Part shown: in pieces, positions 39,868 to 41,803 of the stretch
How the letters are laid out: each line of letters begins with the position of its first letter
How positions within the stretch are numbered: position 1 is the stretch's first letter
Assembly: GCF_011058165.1 (NCBI RefSeq)
Contig: NZ_JAALEG010000056.1
Coordinates: 1-41,803 of the forward strand
Source of the DNA: Rhodococcus aetherivorans
Lineage (GTDB): Bacteria; Actinomycetota; Actinomycetes; Mycobacteriales; Mycobacteriaceae
Direction: 5' to 3'
DNA length: 41,803 nucleotides
The notes under the pieces: generated by a model
The model's input: only the letters and a program-made list of their open reading frames with translations
Databases searched by the model: none
What the model was told of the DNA's origin: nothing
Program-made: the position numbers and the translations under genes

Positions 39868-40695
39868 ATGCCGGCCACCACCGCCCGTTCCGCGCCCACG
39901 ACCGCCGAAGCGGTCCGCACCGCCGTCGCCCGCACCGGCTCCGTCGCAGTTGTCACCGGCTCCACCGCAGTTGTCACCGGCTCCGCCGCAGTTGCCACCG
40001 GCTCCGCCGTACTCGCCACCGACGGGGCCGCGCCCGTCACCGCGGTGCTGCACCACCTGCACAGCGACGGCGACCTGCTCGTCGTCGTCCCCGACGACTG
40101 TGCCGCCGTCGCGCTGACCTGGCAGCGCGGCGCCGCGGGCCTGCACGCCGTGCTGGAACTGACCGACCACTCGCCGCTGCGGCTGCGCAACCCCGTCCGC
40201 TCGCTCATCTGGCTCAGCGGCACCGCCCACGCCGTCGCCGAACCCCGCCGGCTCGCCGCCGACATCGCCGCGACCCTGCCCCACCCCGCGCTGCTCGACG
40301 TCGGGCACCGCGCCGAACTGCTGCGCCTACGGCTCACGTCCGTCGTCGCCGCCGACACCACCGGCGCCGAGTCCGTGGAGGTCGCCGACGTCCTCGCGGC
40401 CGCGCCGGACCCGTTCGCGGCCGTCGAGTCCGCATGGTTGCAGCACCTCGAGCAGGACCACGGCGACCTCGTCCACCGCATCGCCCGGCACATCCCCGTC
40501 AACGACCGGCGCGGCCGCATCCGGCCTCTCGGCCTGGACCGTTACGGCCTGCGCCTGCGACTCGAGTCCGGCCGCGGCGACCACGACGTCCGGATTCCGT
40601 TCCCCGAACCCGCCGACGACGTCGAGTCCCTGAGCCGCGCCCTGCGCCGCCTCGTGGGCTGCCCGTTCGCCAACGGGCTGCGCGCGAGGCACTGA
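39868..40695 (+). CDS. DUF2470 domain protein, iron-regulated
   Basis: A 275-residue protein. The C-terminal DUF2470 domain (about residues 185-270) is recognised from WLQHLEQDHGDLVHRIARHI, GLDRYGLRLRLES and VRIPFPEPADDVESLSRALR. DUF2470 is also found at the C-terminus of HugZ-type heme-degrading proteins. Here the N-terminal half shows a split-barrel-like strand pattern (DGDLLVVVPDDCAAVALTWQ, GLHAVLELTDHSPLRLR). Residues 23-50 are four tandem TGSxAVV heptads, an odd insert. GAGGAGG precedes ATG 39868. An iron box and the pheA neighbourhood match my memory of mycobacterial Rv3839, which is IdeR-controlled. A role in heme or iron use is inferred. Confidence 0.85.
   Translation: MPATTARSAPTTAEAVRTAVARTGSVAVVTGSTAVVTGSAAVATGSAVLATDGAAPVTAVLHHLHSDGDLLVVVPDDCAAVALTWQRGAAGLHAVLELTDHSPLRLRNPVRSLIWLSGTAHAVAEPRRLAADIAATLPHPALLDVGHRAELLRLRLTSVVAADTTGAESVEVADVLAAAPDPFAAVESAWLQHLEQDHGDLVHRIARHIPVNDRRGRIRPLGLDRYGLRLRLESGRGDHDVRIPFPEPADDVESLSRALRRLVGCPFANGLRARH
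39934..40017. repeat. 21-bp tandem repeat, four copies, inside DUF2470 gene
   Basis: Four 21-bp units (39934, 39955, 39976, 39997) begin ACCGGCTCC and encode TGSVAVV, TGSTAVV, TGSAAVA and TGSAVLA. Copies differ by a few bases, so this expansion is older than the 27-bp one at 22808. Confidence 0.9.
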
Positions 40696-40768
40696 TCGGC
40701 CCCGCGCTTCGGCGGTATCCTCGAGTCAGCACTCTCCCGAGCGCGTCGCACGCCGAAAGCCGGGAACC

Positions 40769-41803
40769 ATGGCCGATTTCGATCCGGAAGCCACCCGCCC
40801 CGCGGGGCAGGGGATCGCGGCGGAACTCGCCGCGGCGGGGTTCGACGACGCCCTCGTCGTCGGCCGGGGCGGCTTCGGCGTCGTCTATCGGTGCCGGCAA
40901 CGCTCCCTCGGGCGCACCGTCGCGATCAAGGTGCTCTCCTCCGACCTCGACGCCGAGAACCGCGAACGGTTCCTGCGCGAGGGGTTCGCGATGGGCGGGC
41001 TGTCCGGCCACCCGAACATCGTCAACATCCTCCAGGTGGGCGTCACCTCCACCGGCCGGCCGTACATCGTGATGCCCTACCACCCCAACGACTCGCTGGC
41101 GGTGCGGGTACGCCGGGACGGGCCGATGCCGTGGTGGGACGTCGTCCGCGTCGGGGTCAAGCTCGCCGGCGCCCTCGAGACCGCCCACCGCGCCGGCACC
41201 CTGCACCGCGACGTCAAGCCCGCCAACATCCTCGTCACCGAGTACGGCGAGCCGCAGCTCACCGACTTCGGCATCGCCCGCATCGCCGGCGGCTTCGAAA
41301 CCGCCACCGGCGCCTTCACCGGATCCCTCGCCTTCACCGCACCCGAGGTGCTCGAGGGCAAGCCGCCCACCCCGGCCTCGGACATCTACGGCCTCGGCGC
41401 GGCCATGTTCGCCCTCATCACCGGCCGCGCCGCGTTCGAGCGACGCACGGGCGAGGAGATCATCGCGCAGTTCCTGCGCATCACCAGCCAGCCCATCCCG
41501 GACCTGCGCCCCCACGGCATCCCCGACGACGTGTGCGCCGCCATCGAGCACGCCATGTCCGTCGACCCGGCCCGCCGGCCCGCGACCGCGGCCGACTTCG
41601 GCCGCGAGCTGCAGCAGACCCAGGCCCGGCACGGCCGCCACGTCGACGACATGGCCCTGCCCGGCGAGCTGCGGTTCCACGACCAGCCGACGGGCCGGCA
41701 CCCCCTCGCGAAACCCGTCACGGCCACACCCGTCACGGCCACCGCGGCACCCGTCAAACCCGCACCGCCGGGACCGAACGGTCCCCCACCGCCACCGCCG
41801 CCC
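40769..41803 (+). CDS. pknK: serine/threonine protein kinase PknK-like (5' part)
   Basis: Only the first 345 codons are in the window and the frame is open at the edge. The kinase domain is complete: Gly-loop GRGGFGVVYRC (32-42), Lys54 in VAIKVL, HRDVKPANIL (146-155), DFGIARIAGG (166-175) and APEVLEG (191-197). A linker follows, then a Pro/Thr-rich tail that runs off the end. The N-terminus (AAELAAAGFDDALVVGRGGF) and SGHPNIVNILQVGV, PYIVMPYH and ASDIYGLGA blocks closely match mycobacterial PknK from memory. That protein continues with an ATPase-like and regulatory region; whether this one does cannot be seen. The start has a weak ribosome site. Confidence 0.9.
   Translation, partial: MADFDPEATRPAGQGIAAELAAAGFDDALVVGRGGFGVVYRCRQRSLGRTVAIKVLSSDLDAENRERFLREGFAMGGLSGHPNIVNILQVGVTSTGRPYIVMPYHPNDSLAVRVRRDGPMPWWDVVRVGVKLAGALETAHRAGTLHRDVKPANILVTEYGEPQLTDFGIARIAGGFETATGAFTGSLAFTAPEVLEGKPPTPASDIYGLGAAMFALITGRAAFERRTGEEIIAQFLRITSQPIPDLRPHGIPDDVCAAIEHAMSVDPARRPATAADFGRELQQTQARHGRHVDDMALPGELRFHDQPTGRHPLAKPVTATPVTATAAPVKPAPPGPNGPPPPPPP

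Overview
The window is chromosomal DNA from a high-G+C actinobacterium of the order Mycobacteriales, most likely a Rhodococcus or close relative. The reasons are the very GC-rich codon use, a WhiB regulator, a PknK-type kinase, an Rv1733c-like membrane protein, an AtsA-type sulfatase beside its formylglycine-generating enzyme, an IdeR-type iron box and many crotonase and acyl-CoA genes. I found no insertion sequence, phage gene, tRNA, rRNA or CRISPR array.

Region 1 (1-2.7 kb) looks like a sulfide/persulfide response. A metallo-beta-lactamase-fold persulfide-dioxygenase-like gene (cut by the window edge) is divergent from a CsoR-superfamily repressor with CstR-like cysteines. A glutaredoxin-methyltransferase operon follows. 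Three matching ATACCC-n4-GGGTAT-type palindromes lie in front of these units. A slipin (SPFH protein) follows.

Region 2 (2.9-20.9 kb) is rich in stress and membrane genes, several of them duplicated. It holds two class II glutamine amidotransferases, a DHA2 drug-type exporter, a lipid-kinase-like protein with a membrane-protein partner, an Rv1733c-like protein, a PLDc_N/SHOCT protein, the sulfatase/FGE pair, a CPA1 antiporter, two DUF6325 modules, a DUF2252 protein, a potassium channel and a DUF7144 protein.

Region 3 (20.9-25 kb) has two crotonases, one carrying an in-frame 27-bp tandem repeat, a WhiB gene with a long leader and a strong terminator, a SnoaL-like protein and a nitronate monooxygenase-like enzyme.

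Region 4 (24.5-28.6 kb, minus strand) is the most unusual part. It is a compact four-gene set that reads as an uncharacterised RiPP (ribosomally made, modified peptide) pathway. A 54-residue precursor-like peptide ending in a CxxCHGG tail is followed by a perfect 12-bp hairpin, a RimK/MvdD-like ATP-grasp ligase, a SagB-type flavin dehydrogenase overlapping it by ATGA, and an MFS exporter whose reading frame runs 492 bp into the convergent oxidoreductase gene. No YcaO or radical-SAM partner is present in the window.

Region 5 (28.7-37.3 kb) is an acyl-CoA catabolism block: monooxygenase-fold protein, two SDRs, acyl-CoA dehydrogenase, thiolase, crotonases, a quinone oxidoreductase-like protein and two paralogous TetR regulators. 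The regulators share the same recognition helix, and the same 12-bp operator candidate occurs twice.

Region 6 (37.4-41.8 kb) has a histidine-phosphatase/pheA pair, a hypothetical gene, a DUF2470 protein behind an IdeR-like box, and the 5' part of pknK, which runs off the window. Function calls come from motifs recognised by eye; no database search was run.
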